A stretch of 64,000 nt of DNA. It comes from Verticillium longisporum (taxonomy: Eukaryota; Ascomycota; Sordariomycetes; Glomerellales; Plectosphaerellaceae). Below are positions 10,785 through 22,470 of the stretch, in pieces. The position numbers and the translations under genes were made by a program. The stretch is from assembly GCA_019188255.1 (NCBI GenBank), contig JAETXT010000012.1:1984001-2048000 (forward strand). The letters run 5' to 3'. Below the pieces are notes generated by a model, which searched no databases, was not told the origin of the DNA, and was given only the letters and a program-made list of their open reading frames with translations. Positions within the stretch are counted from its first letter, which is position 1. Each line of letters opens with the position of its first letter.

Positions 10785-12683
10785 TCACGGCAGAGAGGCG
10801 ATTCCCCAGATCTTGACAGCCGCATCAGCGCCGATGCTGGCCACCTTGTCACCGCCGACCCACGCCACGCCCGTGACGCCCTCGAGGTGCGCACCTTCAG
10901 CCTTGACCTTACGTCCGGGGCTCGCCAGGCTGTAGATCACCACGTCTGCGCCGCGAGATCCCGACACAACGTGCGTTGTGGCGTCGTTCCAGGAGATACA
11001 GGTAATCTTGTTCCTGTTGTGCGCTGCCCAGCGATCAGTGCACTTGGCGGCAATTTCCCACGAGCTGGTGTCATATGGGTCGATGTTGCCGTTGTCGTTG
11101 CCGGCAGCAAGGTATTTGCCGTCCCTGGAGAAGGATAGATAAGAGATGGGATGCGTGGATCGGTCGAGCGACTTGCTTTCGGCGAGCTTGCCAGATGAGT
11201 CCGCCTTGTAAACCTTGACCGAGTTACCAGCGCCCACGGCGATGGTAGAGCCGAAGGCGGCAATAGCGCTGGGACTGTATCCGTAGCGATTCTCAGCAAC
11301 CAGCTTATTACCCTCAAAGACGTCAACGCCGTCCACAGTCGCGACAAACACGCGCCCTCCTGAGACGGCCACACCTCGCGGCTGCGAAGAAAGTGACACG
11401 CCGTCACCTTCGTGAACGCCCGTAGACTCGTCAATGGTGCGAAGCTTGTCGTCCCAGCCCACGCTATACGCCCGACCTTCGGCGGCCGCTAGCTGGCTGA
11501 TCTGGTTCGTGTGCGCTGAGCCTTCGACTGTGGTGCCAACTCCGCTGCCAACATTCCATTTGCAAATGCGACCTTCAAAGCTGCCGGTCCAGAGCGTCTT
11601 GCCGCTGCCATCAGACGCGGCGCTCAAAGCCGTGACGCTCTTGTTGTGACCCTGGACCACCTTGGAAGGCTTGGTGCTGTCGGGGTACAGGTAGAGCAGA
11701 TCACCATTACGGTTGATGCTGATGATGAGGCCATCAGTCCTGCCGTGGGGATAGACAACACCAAACTGTTGGCTGCCGAGCTCCCACGTGTGCTTCGCGC
11801 TGCCAGCCTCCAAGCCCCAGAGCTTGACGGTACCGTCCGCACTAGCCGTGACGAAGGTCTGGCTGTCCTTGGCCCAGGATACAGCCAGAATACTGCCCTT
11901 GTGCTCGCCATCCGAAATCTGAACCTTGGGCTCGCCAGTCTTGCCATCATAGAGCTGGATGCGCCTGTCGGCCCCGACCGTGACTAGGTGGTTGCCGTCG
12001 GGAGAGAATGCAGTGCCATAGACAAAGTTGGTGTGAAGGTCAGCGTGCTTCGAGTTGAACTTGAAGGGGGCGCCATGGAAGAAGCACATTGTGCCGTCGT
12101 CAGACACGGTAGCGGCGCGGAGTGGGCGGTGCTGGCGCACGCAACAGCGTTGATGGACTTGGAGTGGCCGCTGATCTCGCCCAGGAGTTGCCGCTGTCGG
12201 CAGTAATGCAGGCGCCGAAACGCTCGCTGCCCTTGCCTACAGCAATGATGCGTTGCGAGTCACCGTCCCACGCAATGTCCTTGATGGGCCCAGAGATAAT
12301 ATGGTATTCGCCTTTGGTGTTGACAGCCTCAATGGCATCCCAGACTTTCACGGCGCCAGTTCTATCACCGCTAGCAATGTAGAATCCGCTGGGGGAGAAT
12401 CGAGCAATGGTGGTCGTAGCGTTCTTGTGCCCGTTGTACTGTTTGCAGAGGGACGGCTCGTCGATGGATCGCACGAAGATGGATTTGCCGGACTGGAGAT
12501 GGACACGCGGTTAGCATGGTGTGACAATATCCCAATCACAAGCGCAGGGTATCTTCCTACAGCGTATGCTATCCGCTCGCCTTTGCTGTCGACGGAGAGC
12601 TGGGTTGGTTGCAGGCCCTCGTCAGACCCAAGGGGGTTGATCGCTGGCGTAGGAGCCAGGATCTTCTCTAGCGTGAGGGACAT
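10785..12683 (-). CDS. AIP1: Actin-interacting protein 1 (WD40), frame broken twice
   Basis: AIP1 works with cofilin to disassemble actin filaments in cortical patches. Two exons fit, 12683-12561 and 12492-10785, with a 68-nt intron. The protein begins MSLTLEKILAPTPAINPLG and contains the AIP1 double propeller: repeated WD40 units such as TVKLWGLEAG, GRICKWNVG and AAVKIWGIAS. Two breaks lie close together. Near 12184 the text reads TCCTGGGC where TCCCTGGGC restores GEISGHSKS, and near 12137 a base is missing before RQHRPLRAATVSDD. Adding two bases gives 610 residues, close to yeast Aip1 (about 615). AIP1 is highly conserved, so sequence error is more likely than real loss. The 3' end is only 220 bp from the convergent ALG13. 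Confidence 0.88.
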
Positions 12684-13296
12684 GACGGGCCGAGAGAACA
12701 GAAATGGGCAGATTGGTAACGATGAGAGAGTTTAAGGCTTGATGTACTTCACAGGCACAACTCTCTGGTTGGAAGTGTTTCTATGCTCGTTGAACAGGAG
12801 GATCCAGATCGGTTAGGAGGCAGTAGGCAACACAGCTCCTAGGCGACGATCCAGGCAATGGTTGGCGGGGCAGTTTAGTGGAAACGGCCAAGTCAGTCAA
12901 CCCCTGACACGGGAGGCGCGGTGCCTGGACAAGCAAGTGCGGGGCAGACGAGACCATCGGTGCCAGACACAAGGAAATGACGTATCTAGCTGGATTCCCA
13001 GGGGTGCCGAAGGACCTTCCTGAGGACAAGGAACTTCGAATATGATACTTTCATAGATTCGCAACAGTTGACTGCGATACTGAGGCTTTGAATCCGCAAG
13101 GACTGGCGAACGATGCATCGCTGCCCACAGTTCCAACCTGAGAACCTGTAAAGCTTGGAACAGGCCCCGTTAACGGAGTGCTTTTGTTACATGTCAGATC
13201 CCCTCCTGCCATGCCCCTAACGTCTCACAACGTACGAACCAACTGATCGCCTGGTCTTGACAACAAGATAGCTCCGGAGAAGGCGATTCTCACCCT
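12684..13296. other. Intergenic region with AIP1 promoter
   Basis: This holds the promoter of AIP1 on the minus strand and the 5' flank of the tRNA-Lys gene. No protein-coding signal is recognised. Open frames here are under 85 codons. Confidence 0.5.
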
Positions 13297-13385
13297 TCCC
13301 GGGTAGCTCAATTGGTTAGAGCTTTGGACTTTTAAGCATTAGCATAGCAATCCAAGGGCTGTGGGTTCGAGTCCCACCTCGGGAG
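13297..13385 (+). tRNA. tRNA-Lys (UUU) with 15-nt intron
   Basis: A full cloverleaf can be drawn. The acceptor stem TCCCGGG pairs with CTCGGGA (one G-T wobble), with discriminator G at 13385. The D arm is GCTC...GAGC. The anticodon stem TTGGA/TCCAA holds the loop CTTTTAA with anticodon TTT at 13331-13333. A 15-nt intron sits at 13335-13349, one base 3' of the anticodon, the normal position for nuclear tRNA introns. The T arm is GTGGG-TTCGAGT-CCCAC, which contains the B box GGTTCGAGTCC. A T5 stretch follows at 13391. Confidence 0.93.
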
Positions 13386-13390
13386 ACTCC

Positions 13391-13395
13391 TTTTT
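13391..13395 (+). terminator. RNA polymerase III T-run terminator
   Basis: A run of five T residues starts six bases after the tRNA-Lys 3' end, the usual signal for RNA polymerase III termination. Confidence 0.6.
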
Positions 13396-13787
13396 GGGTG
13401 GAGTTTAATTCTTTTTTTGTCACCAAACTCATCCCATCATCACCTCCTGGTTGCACTGGCATCCTTATATCATAATCTCCATGCTTTTTTTTTTCTTTCT
13501 CACAGCGCTGGTAATCTGACTCGGACAAAAGAGACGAGCCAGAGTCTCTTTGTGTAACCAGTACCTAAACCTTCTATACGAAGGTCTGAAGCATACCATT
13601 GGCAACAGAAAAATACAACACAAATCGCACTCTCTCTCCTGACTTGTTGAGCCGGACAATATCCCGTCAATCCGTTTCATACCTGACCAAACGCCATGTC
13701 TACCATGCCACGAGCCCTGACTGCCGGGCCACCAGACGAACTCGCTGCCAGTTATCCCTTGCCCCCAAGAACAAACTTGAGCAACTC

Positions 13788-16700
13788 TTACTTCTTTTTT
13801 CCCTTGGCTTTAGACTTGGAAGGCCCGTTTGACTTGGTCGATGCGACACTTGACGCCCTTGAAGGAGCTGCGGAAGTACTCTTGCTGCCTGCTTCTGACT
13901 TGATGTTGTCGAGCGCTTTGTTCTGTGCCATGGGTGAGCTACTTGCGATTTCACAGGAATCAAGAGGGGGCCTTACCTTGACTCCGTTCTTCGACTTCTT
14001 CTTGGATGGTGCCATACCCAACACACTATCCTCGTCGTTTTCGTCGTCATCAGCATCCCGCTTGACCTTGCCATTCGCCCCATTGACGTTCTTGGTTGGC
14101 TGAACGTCCTCAAACTCTTTGACGATTGTGGTAAGTAATGTCGTACACCGCCGACTGAGCTCGACAGGCGTACGGCTGAGGAAGAACCAGTCGAATCGGA
14201 AGAGGGGGGATTCTGCGATCTCCTGCTGCATCGTCTCATAAAGACCCGGCGTGTCGACGCCGTGACGATCAAGGAGCACCAGGAGAAACCGGTCTTCTTC
14301 CTCAGTATAAACCTTTTTGTTGGTGGTAGAGACCGAGTAGTTGATCTTGAGTTGCGTGAAGGGGACCCGGTACTGCTGCATCTTTCTTCGCAGCAGCTTG
14401 CGCTGGTGCTCAATCTTGCGCATGCGCTCCTCTCCGTCCTCAATCGTTTTGAGGTACTTGGTGTAGTCTGCAATCTCGCTGTATCGCTGCCAGAAAACCT
14501 TGGCGTATTGCTTGACTTCAGAAGCCTCCTTGTGGTCAATGTCGCCTGCGATGCTCTCGTAGTCTGTCCTGCCGTATCGGCCCGAGGCATTGACAAATTG
14601 TTGGAAGTCTCGTCGATTCCAATCGCCAAAGCCTTGCTGTGACAACTCTGCCTTCTCCTCCTGTTCCTCTTCAGTCAGGGGCGTAGCGTTGTCTATCTCT
14701 TCTTGATCAAGAGCACGTTCGGCCTCGCGATCTGAGACATTGTCGCCCTCGCCCTCAGCCAGTGGAACCTTGTAGCCAATCTCTTTCCGGTAGTACGCCG
14801 TCTCACGATCTTGCAGATCTCTGAGTCTTGGCGGGAAGAATTGCCAGTCGTGAGCAACGACTTGCTTGGGGGCCCTGGGAGCCTTAGGCTTGTTGTCCTT
14901 CTCCTTTGGCGGGTACATCGTCTGCCTGAAGTAGGCATCCATGGAGTAGGATTGTTCTTTGCGCTCGCGCTTGGTCGGATTAATCCACGTCATGCCAATA
15001 TCTTTCTTCTGACTCTTGAAATCCTCGCCGTTCCAGTTGTAAGCAGATTCAGATGTGAAGTTTTGCAGATCGTCGATTCCGAGCTTCTCGTATTTGGCAT
15101 TGAGCTCCTTTGTACGACTTTCGCCGAACGCCAGAATCTTGTCGATGTCATCGTCACCAACGCTGTCGCCCTCTGCCGCTGCATCGGTCGCGCCCTTGCT
15201 ACTGAATACCTTCTCGGCGCCGTGTTGAATCATGGAAAGCAGCTCGTCCTTGTTGGCCGCAGCCTTGGCCGCAGCCTGTGCTCGACCCTGCTGGATGACG
15301 AGTTGGTCCAAACGGAGCTTCTGAGCTGCCCTCTCCAAAACCTTCTCCTCAATAGCGTTATCGGTGACAAATCGATAGACTACGACCTGCTTCGTCTGGC
15401 CGATACGGTGAGCGCGATCCATAGCCTGCAGATCGGCCTGCGGATTCCAGTCACTATCAAAGAGGATGACAATGTCAGCAGTCGTGAGGTTAATACCGAG
15501 ACCACCCGCTCTTGTTGTCAACAAGAACACAAACTTCTCGGATCCAGGCTTGTTGTACTCGTCGATGGCAGCAATTCTGTCTTCGTGGGCTGTGCTACCG
15601 TCGATTCGGCAGTACTTGTACTCCCTGAACACACAATAGTCCTCGAGAATGTCCAGCAAACGGCTCATCTGCGAGAAGATCAAGACTCGGCTGCCCTGTT
15701 GTCGGAACTTGATAAGCAGCTTATCGAGGACTTTCATCTTCGCGGCATTGTAAATCAGATGCTCGTCAGTCGTGTACGGAGGACCGGGCTCAGCACCTTC
15801 GAACAAATAAGGATGGTTACAGCACTTTCGCAGCTGCATGACGATGTTGAGCAATCGCGTCTTGGACTCGCGTTTGCCGCCAGCCCCATTGACTGCGTCG
15901 ATATCCTTTTCAAGGATCTTCTTGTACCACTTGACTTGCATCTCAGACATGCCAAGGTATACATTGACTTCCTTCTTCGGCAGCAGGCTCTTCTCGACGT
16001 CAGCCTTGACACGGCGCAAGAGGAAAGGTCTCAACACGCGGTGTAGTTGCTGAACAACTGTGTCTTGGTCTCGGTCCTGGCCTGAGAACCACTGGTCGAA
16101 GGCTTCCGAATCACCGAACACGTCCGGTAGCAGAAAGTTGAGGAGAGCCCACAGCTCGTGCAAATTGTTCTGAAGGGGTGTTCCGGTAATCAGGAGACGG
16201 TTTCTCGAGTTGAAAAGACGAATAACCTGAGCGAGCGACGACTCCTCGTTCTTGATTCGATGCGCTTCGTCAATGATGATGTACTCCCATGCGAACTTCT
16301 TGAGGTGGGCCTTCTCGCGGAGGATCATCTCGTAACTGGTGACGCAGACGTCAAACTTTTCCTCCACCAAGCGCTCATTGATCAGTTGCTGACGCTCCTC
16401 CTTGGCGCCCTGTAGGACCAAGACATTGACCTCGGGTGTCCATTTCGCAAACTCTCTCTTCCAGTTATCGAGGGTTGATTTGGGGACAATGACGAGATGG
16501 GGCCCAGTAATGCCCATGATGTGGCGAAGATACCCGAGGAAGGATATCGTCTGTAATGTCTTGCCAAGACCCATTTCATCGGCGAGGATGCCAGAGATAC
16601 CGTTCTCGTGCAGTGAAATCAGCCAGTTAAGACCGGCAACCTGATAGTCTCTCATTTCACCCTGGATAAAAGAGGGCGATTCTCGAAAGACAACCTCGGC

Positions 16701-17374
16701 TGATCCGCCATGTTTCTCATCGCGGAGAAGCTCGGCGTCCTCTTCTGCCTCAGTTCGACGGCGTCGTTCATTAGTGGCACCACCCTGACGAGCGCCAGCC
16801 TTCTTGCTCTTTGTAGCTTCAGCGTTCTGACGATCGATCTCAATCATGATGTCCCGAATCTTAGGGTCAGGATTGGTTTCGATGAAGTGGCGGAACAAGT
16901 CGGTTAGGCCGAGCAGGTACCGAAATCTCCGGAGAGTGTCTTCTTCCTGTTTCAACATCCATTCATCAGCATCATCTTCTTCAAACGCGATCAGGGCAAA
17001 AGGCAAGATTTACCTTTGATTCCCCGAGGCGGTCGTGTTTCTTGCCAAAAATACTGCGGCGGAGCTGATTCGCCTCGGATCGTTTCTTGCGTCCATCGGG
17101 AGCCGCATCTCCAACCACGCTACTCGCTGTCGTGTTGGGATTGGTATCTGAGTCGGTGTAGTCGGGAGTTTCGTCAACCTCCTGCGCGATTCTTGGTTAG
17201 CTCGTGCGCGCGCAACACTTCTCGATACGAAGACAGAGTCATGACTGGTATTGGGAGCGGAAAGGGGAGAGAAATAATTTAACGAACCATGCGGTCATCG
17301 CGACGAGCGTCTGGAGCATCCGACATAGATGTGTCTGTGTCCACCGCACTGGGGCGTGGTCTTGAGGGAGGCAT
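13788..17374 (-). CDS. ISWI-family chromatin remodelling ATPase
   Basis: ISWI ATPases slide and space nucleosomes in the nucleus. Four exons fit: 17374-17288, 17181-17014, 16946-13977 and 13922-13788, giving 1119 residues, the usual ISWI length. The N-terminus is short ([19 protein letters not shown]). The SNF2 ATPase shows [14 protein letters not shown] (Walker A, about residue 210), [11 protein letters not shown] (DEAH box, about 313) and the helicase-C motif [15 protein letters not shown] with [11 protein letters not shown]. The C-terminal half has the HAND, SANT and SLIDE regions, for example [17 protein letters not shown] and [19 protein letters not shown]. The tail is rich in Lys, Ser and Ala. 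The last intron (54 nt) is open in frame, so its retention would add 18 residues. No frame break is seen. I cannot choose between the Isw1 and Isw2 types. Confidence 0.93.
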
Positions 17375-18314
17375 CGCAACAATCGAGATTCGCTTTACGC
17401 GACTGCGACGCGTTCGAACAGCGTTGGCAGGCAAAAGAGAGGGGTCGGGTAACGACAATCCGAAGCCGTGCAACCAGGGTAGTACTTCGTGTCGTAAATG
17501 TGCCTGGCGAAGAATCCGTGGAACAAAAGGCGACAGTAGTTGGCTGAGATATAAGGTCCCCGTCGTGTTGAGGGAGGAGGAAGGGTGGAATCGCAATTCA
17601 CGGCCCTTATTAGAGCTGTGAGCTGCAGGGTCGATACGGTGCTAGGATTATATCGGGGCCATCGGCATTCCCGCCACTGGTTCAGTCAGTGGTCTGAGCG
17701 CTCCCACGGTCGGGCCCTGAGGGCTTGCCAGGCAGCGTAAGGTACCGTGGTCCGGGGCTCGGAGGTCGGATTAACTCTTCAAGCGACAGCCTGATGGCGT
17801 CAGTCACGCGGGCGGGACGGTCTAGCGGCTACCGCCGTGGCGGCGGCCATGCACCACTGGTCCCTCCTCTTTCATGTGCCCTGAGCGCCCGTGGGTAATG
17901 CAGTCAACGCCGAGTCATCAACATCAATCAAACACCACCTCGACTGCACTTGTCGACCACGCCACACACGAGATCGCCTGGTTCGACGTTGGTCAAACTT
18001 GAACGCTTCTCCTAATATTGTCCCCCCTCTACGTTCATACTATTCACTGCTGCCCGCTATCCTCCTCAGGCTGTGCATCTGCGCCCTCACATAGCAACCT
18101 TGCCTACCCACTTCAGGCACAACAGCGATAGGCTGTACCCCACTGCACCCACTTGCTGAAATCAAGCCCTTCGGGCGTTCCAGACCTGTCTACCCACCGC
18201 ATTTTGCGAAAGAACAACGACGTAAGTCGACAGAAAAGCTTTGATCTCTCTCTTTGCGAGACATCACTGACGGACCGCCTCAAGCCTTGGTCTGGCTCAT
18301 CGAGACCACGCAAC
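17375..18314. other. Divergent promoter region
   Basis: This region separates the ISWI gene (-) from the TAPR1-like gene (+) and should carry both promoters. The last 250 bases are pyrimidine-rich on the plus strand, as expected of a fungal 5' leader. The plus-strand frame of the downstream gene stays open upstream of its ATG, but has no in-frame ATG before 18315. Confidence 0.5.
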
Positions 18315-19124
18315 ATGGACTCCATGCGGAGTCTAAACACATCCCTACCCGGGTCATCGGGCCAGAAGCAGACAACCCAAAATGACTCTCCTGAGCAACT
18401 CCTCGATGCTTTCAAGGCCGCCGCCCTTTCTGTCACAAAGCTTTACAAGACCTCTGCAGCTAGCCAGGCCAAAGCACGTCTCGATGGATACCAGGATTGT
18501 TTGGACGATCTTCTCGCCTTCCTCGACAAAGGAAATCTGGGTGTGGGCGACGGCGAGGGTTGGAGGGTTCGCAAATGGGCCACCGAAAGACTCGACGGTC
18601 GGGACTCTCCATCGCAGACAGCAGAAAGCGAGGACGAAGACCAAAAGCCAGAGAGAACCTCTTCGCCGGAACTGACACGAACGGCCAGCGGAAATCCTCA
18701 ATCAACAATGCGCGAGGACAGTCAAACCCAAACAGAGTCCACACCACCCACCGCTTCCCCGGCTCTAGTCGACAATGCGCAAGTCACTGTTCCAAGCCAA
18801 GATAGCTTCACTTTCCAGTCATCACACCCTTACCCGCAAGATGCGTATCTCAATATCGCAAACCTCGACCTATCCGATTCTCGCGGTCACGACTCGCTCC
18901 CGTCACATGTTACCTCCACCACCACCAACGCTCCCACCAATCGTGCCTCTCGATTACGACACACTGGTGTTGGAGCGAGACTAGGGGCCAGGCAAGCCAA
19001 CCAACTTGGGCGCGGCGCTGGATCAAAGAGGAAGATCAATCTTGGCGAGATATTCGATCTGGGCAGCCTCGGCCACGACAAGAACATGTTCGGCGGCGGA
19101 AGCAAGCGAAGTCGGCACTCCTGA
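18315..19124 (+). CDS. TAPR1/HAPSTR1-like protein (putative)
   Basis: This is a single-exon protein of 269 residues. I chose the ATG at 18315, in the context CAACATGG, because no upstream ATG exists in the open frame. Near the N-terminus is a helical conserved block, LLDAFKAAALSVTKLYKTS followed by GYQDCLDDLLAFLDKG. I associate this with the fungal relatives of human HAPSTR1/C16orf72 (TAPR1-like family), which act in stress and DNA-damage signalling in the nucleus. The middle is low-complexity Ser/Thr/Pro/Gln. The C-terminus has a basic patch (GAGSKRKINLGEIFD) and ends KRSRHS, possible nuclear localisation signals. The family call is from memory and moderate; the gene itself is well supported. 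Confidence 0.65.
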   Translation: MDSMRSLNTSLPGSSGQKQTTQNDSPEQLLDAFKAAALSVTKLYKTSAASQAKARLDGYQDCLDDLLAFLDKGNLGVGDGEGWRVRKWATERLDGRDSPSQTAESEDEDQKPERTSSPELTRTASGNPQSTMREDSQTQTESTPPTASPALVDNAQVTVPSQDSFTFQSSHPYPQDAYLNIANLDLSDSRGHDSLPSHVTSTTTNAPTNRASRLRHTGVGARLGARQANQLGRGAGSKRKINLGEIFDLGSLGHDKNMFGGGSKRSRHS

Positions 19125-20345
19125 AGAGTGCAAGGTCTAAAGTACAGTTTATGAGCTCACGCAAAGTATGCGTGCACGAGCACGCGGAACTCTTGACAAA
19201 GCGGTCGGGGGTTCCGGAAGGGTAGCGTACGCAATTCAAGAGGCGTCAAAGCATAGCATGGGGATCAACACGGTAAGCATGAGAGGCGGCAGGCGTTGGG
19301 ACGATCCATGATGTGCATTTGTGGTGTTGGGGTTTTTGATCTTCCGGGAGCGGTAGGGGTGCTGTTGGCGTCGCAGCTTGGGGGGGCCTTCTGGCGATAG
19401 TTTGTCATGAACGACGCCAGGAGTGTCTTTCTTTTCTATGTATCTATTTACCAATGATGAGCTCCAAATGCTCCAGTGTACCTCACTCGCAATTTTTGCC
19501 CCTTGTGCAGCAGCAGTGATGATGCATCGTCAATTGCTGTGTGAACTGAAGCCGGCCCGCCGGACCCTTGTGTTGACTGACATGTGTATACGAAACTTGC
19601 CTGCTAACATAAAAGGGTCCGCAAGGCTGCGGGAGCTTGAGCCAGCCGTCCTTCAGGCATCGACCGCTATTCACCACACCGTCCCTTGCGACTGACATGT
19701 GCTCATACCGTAGCGGGGCGCATCTGACCGAAGAACGAACATGCGAGCTCAGCTTTCAGTCCAGGTTGGATAAATGAGGAACGGCAAATATTCTGCCGAC
19801 AACTCGAAAAAGACTTGATTTGCGATTTAGGTCACTTTAGAAAGCACAGTCAACGACAGCCCCTGCACTTGTGGAGACAACTTTGGGCTGTATTAAGCTG
19901 CTGGGCAGTGGCTTCTAGGGACTTGTGAGTCATCTCCATCCTCAGGAGATCCAACAATGGTCTTATTGCGTCGAGGTCAGCCTACCTGATCCTCAGGCTT
20001 GCTGGCGTGAACAAATTGGCACCGGCATCCCATACCCCCAGGTCGACTGGGGCCGGAGCCGGCCCGCTCGCAATACGCTGCTCATCTGAAAGCAGGGTTA
20101 TAGCAAGCTGGTGCAAGTGGAGGAATGTATATTCCACGGTCGCGTCCAGATGCCGTCAATACGTCACCTACTGGACAATCCTCTCCCGAGTTGAACATCT
20201 CTCATTCGGCCGGCTTTTTGTGGTGAATGCCCTAAATTACAAACCCATTGAATCTAACCGGCCATCCCACATCTCGAGATTCCCAGAACGCCGAACTATG
20301 CCAAGTCCCGAAGAGGGAGTGGAAGACAGACAGACTTCACCCTAT
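19125..20345. other. Convergent intergenic region
   Basis: This region lies between the 3' ends of the TAPR1-like gene (+) and eIF3i (-). Open frames of up to 90 codons occur, with no motif I recognise. It is probably 3' untranslated sequence and spacer. Confidence 0.5.
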
Positions 20346-21579
20346 TCAAAGTCTCTGCCTCTCTACCTCGTACATGAAGTCAAAGTAGCCCTTGTCGAAC
20401 TGGTGCACGCGGACATAGCCGTCCTCACCACCACTTGCGTAGCCCTTACCCGTAGGGTCCGCCGCAACTGTGTTCTGGTCGAAAAGTCAGCACATGCCCA
20501 TGCCAGCGGTGTCAAGGTGAGACAGGTGCGGGAGATGGGGGACTTACCAGGGGGCCGAAGTGGCCACGGACACGGCCAACCTCCTCCTCGAAGATCTTGT
20601 GGTAGAAGCGAGCCTCAAACTTTCCTTGCCTGGCGGAGGTGGTGGTGACATCCATAGCGGCCTGACCACCACCGAGGATGACGAAGTCCTTCCTGGGGGT
20701 GAGGGCGCCACTGGGGAGGGGGTATGGGGGGGGTCCGTCTTCAGAACCTCGAGGTCCTTGGTGGTGATGAGCTGGCGAAAAGAGTTAGTTGGGGGGGAAA
20801 TGTAGATCAGATGCGGAAGCATCATGTACGAACCTTGGCAGTCTTGTCCTTGCTGGCAGTGATGAAGTAGGTACGGTCAGGCGACCATTGCAGGTCCGTC
20901 ACGGGTGTGTTAAGCTCGTGAACGGGGGCGTTGTAGAGAAGATCGCCCGTCTTGGCATCGAACTGCGATACGGAGCCATCCTCATGGCCAGCAATGATGT
21001 ACTTGGTCAGGAAGCTCCAGCCTGCGACGGTAGCCTTGCTCTCGTCGCAGACGATGGTCAGGACCTTCTCGTCGCTCTGCTCGGCCTCCACATCAGGGTT
21101 GATGTCGACGACGACAATGTTGCTGAGGTAACCCATGCGCTTCTCGGTGACACCAAGCAGCTTGGTGCCGTCTTCGTTGAACTCGACGCGCTTGACAGCA
21201 GTGGGGAACTCCCAGGTCTTGAGGCACTTGCCAGACTTGACGTCCCAAAGGCGCATGGTGTTGTCGGCAGAACCGGAGGCGATCATGGTGCTGGTAGGGT
21301 CGACATCGACAGTCCAGATGGCGCCGACGTGGCCGTGGTAGGTGCCGAGACGCTCACCGTTGTGTGCGTACCAAGCACAGATCTGCTGATCCTTGGCGAC
21401 AGAGAAGATGAGGTCGCCATCGAGGTTGTACCTAATCGGGCGGGTTAGCCGACTGCCCCTCCTTATGACCACTGCCATGCTCGCGCTCGGATTGGTGATA
21501 TGACATGGTGTCTTTGGGGTGTCGCGTACTTGATCTGCGTGAGGGCACGCTCGTGGCCGGCGAGAAGAACGGGCCTCAT
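20346..21579 (-). CDS. TIF34: Eukaryotic translation initiation factor 3 subunit I (eIF3i/TIF34), frame broken once
   Basis: eIF3i is a WD40 propeller in the eIF3 complex, which recruits mRNA to the 40S ribosome. Four exons fit: 21579-21530, 21431-20834, 20771-20548 and 20474-20346. The protein starts [20 protein letters not shown] and has the family text [36 protein letters not shown] and, at the end, [17 protein letters not shown]. The frame breaks in a run of eight G (20726-20733; C on the coding strand), just after DLEVLKTD. Adding one base restores [18 protein letters not shown] and gives 334 codons, close to yeast Tif34 (347). A break in this essential gene most likely reflects a homopolymer miscount. 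Its start faces the C1-THF synthase gene, with which it shares a promoter region of about 1.3 kb. Confidence 0.9.
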
Positions 21580-21848
21580 ATTGACGGATTAATCTGGAAT
21601 TCGATGGCTTGGGTGTCTCGTTTGCGATATCGGGTTCAAGGGTGGCCAAGTCGCGGGAAGGGGTCGCTATTTGAAGTCGCTCGTCGCTGGTTGCTGCTGA
21701 ATTTTTGGCCTCCGCACAGCAGCGTCTTTCACGTCTGGTTGTGGGTTTGGGTTTCTAGTGGGGCCAAAGGAATCCCCCTCCCCGCGATTGTCGATTCTGC
21801 CGTGCCTCGTGCTGACCGCCTGGCTACATTGAGTGATGACTTGGCAGC

Positions 21849-21855
21849 TGAGTCA
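21849..21855. promoter_or_regulatory. TGAGTCA site (bZIP Gcn4/CpcA type) in a 13-bp palindrome
   Basis: The sequence AGCTGAGTCAGCT, a perfect palindrome about its central G, contains the core TGAGTCA. This is the consensus for Gcn4/CpcA-type bZIP factors of general amino-acid control. It lies in the divergent promoter of eIF3i and the C1-THF synthase gene. Function is inferred from the motif and its position. Confidence 0.4.
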
Positions 21856-22463
21856 GCTGTCTATCCGTCTGTCCCTCGTCGTGGTTGCTGGCATCCATCC
21901 TGACGCGGGCAAACCAAGCGTGATGCGTGACAAGGAGCTTTCGACAGACGGCTGTGACCATATCTACCCTCGCCCCTCTTCAGCACTGACTCGAAATCTT
22001 TCAATACAAGTGTCGTTTTACCACACCAGAAGCGGCCGCGATACTGCCACGACCGGCCGACGCCCATAGCCTTGTCCGGCCAACTAGGACCCAGACTAGC
22101 CGGCATCGCGCACCGTCTATCAATAACGTCTCAAAGATGATGACGCCTTAGAAAGCGTGTTCCCATTACTTTTCTACTTTGTTGTCTTACACCCTGTGTT
22201 CATATACTTGCTGTCCATCAGATCAAGGGTCCCTTTTCTTCGTGCCGGGTAGAGTGGTCTCAGATGCTTAACGACAGTTGCTAGCTACTTCCAGCCAATC
22301 ATTCTTCTCACTTTTTGTTTCTTCACATACCTGACTTAATAGGATCTGGTTTTATTCCTCAGGGCTTCTCAGGGCTGGAGTGACTCGCAGTGTAATCTCA
22401 AAAGTCAGTCACTGACCGGGAGTCGCACGACAAGTCACCTGGGGCCCTCGATTCAAGGAGGCT

Positions 22464-22470
22464 TGAGTCA
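22464..22470. promoter_or_regulatory. TGAGTCA site upstream of C1-THF synthase
   Basis: A second exact TGAGTCA lies 54 nt upstream of the first in-frame ATG (22518) of the C1-THF synthase frame. A TGACTC half-type site occurs at 22381-22386. In yeast, one-carbon and purine genes are controlled by Gcn4 and Bas1 through TGASTC motifs, so the placement fits, but no binding is shown. Confidence 0.4.

Noticed and set aside
14811..16046. 411-codon open frame on the plus strand
   Set aside because: It is antisense to the ISWI ATPase exon and has no motif of its own.
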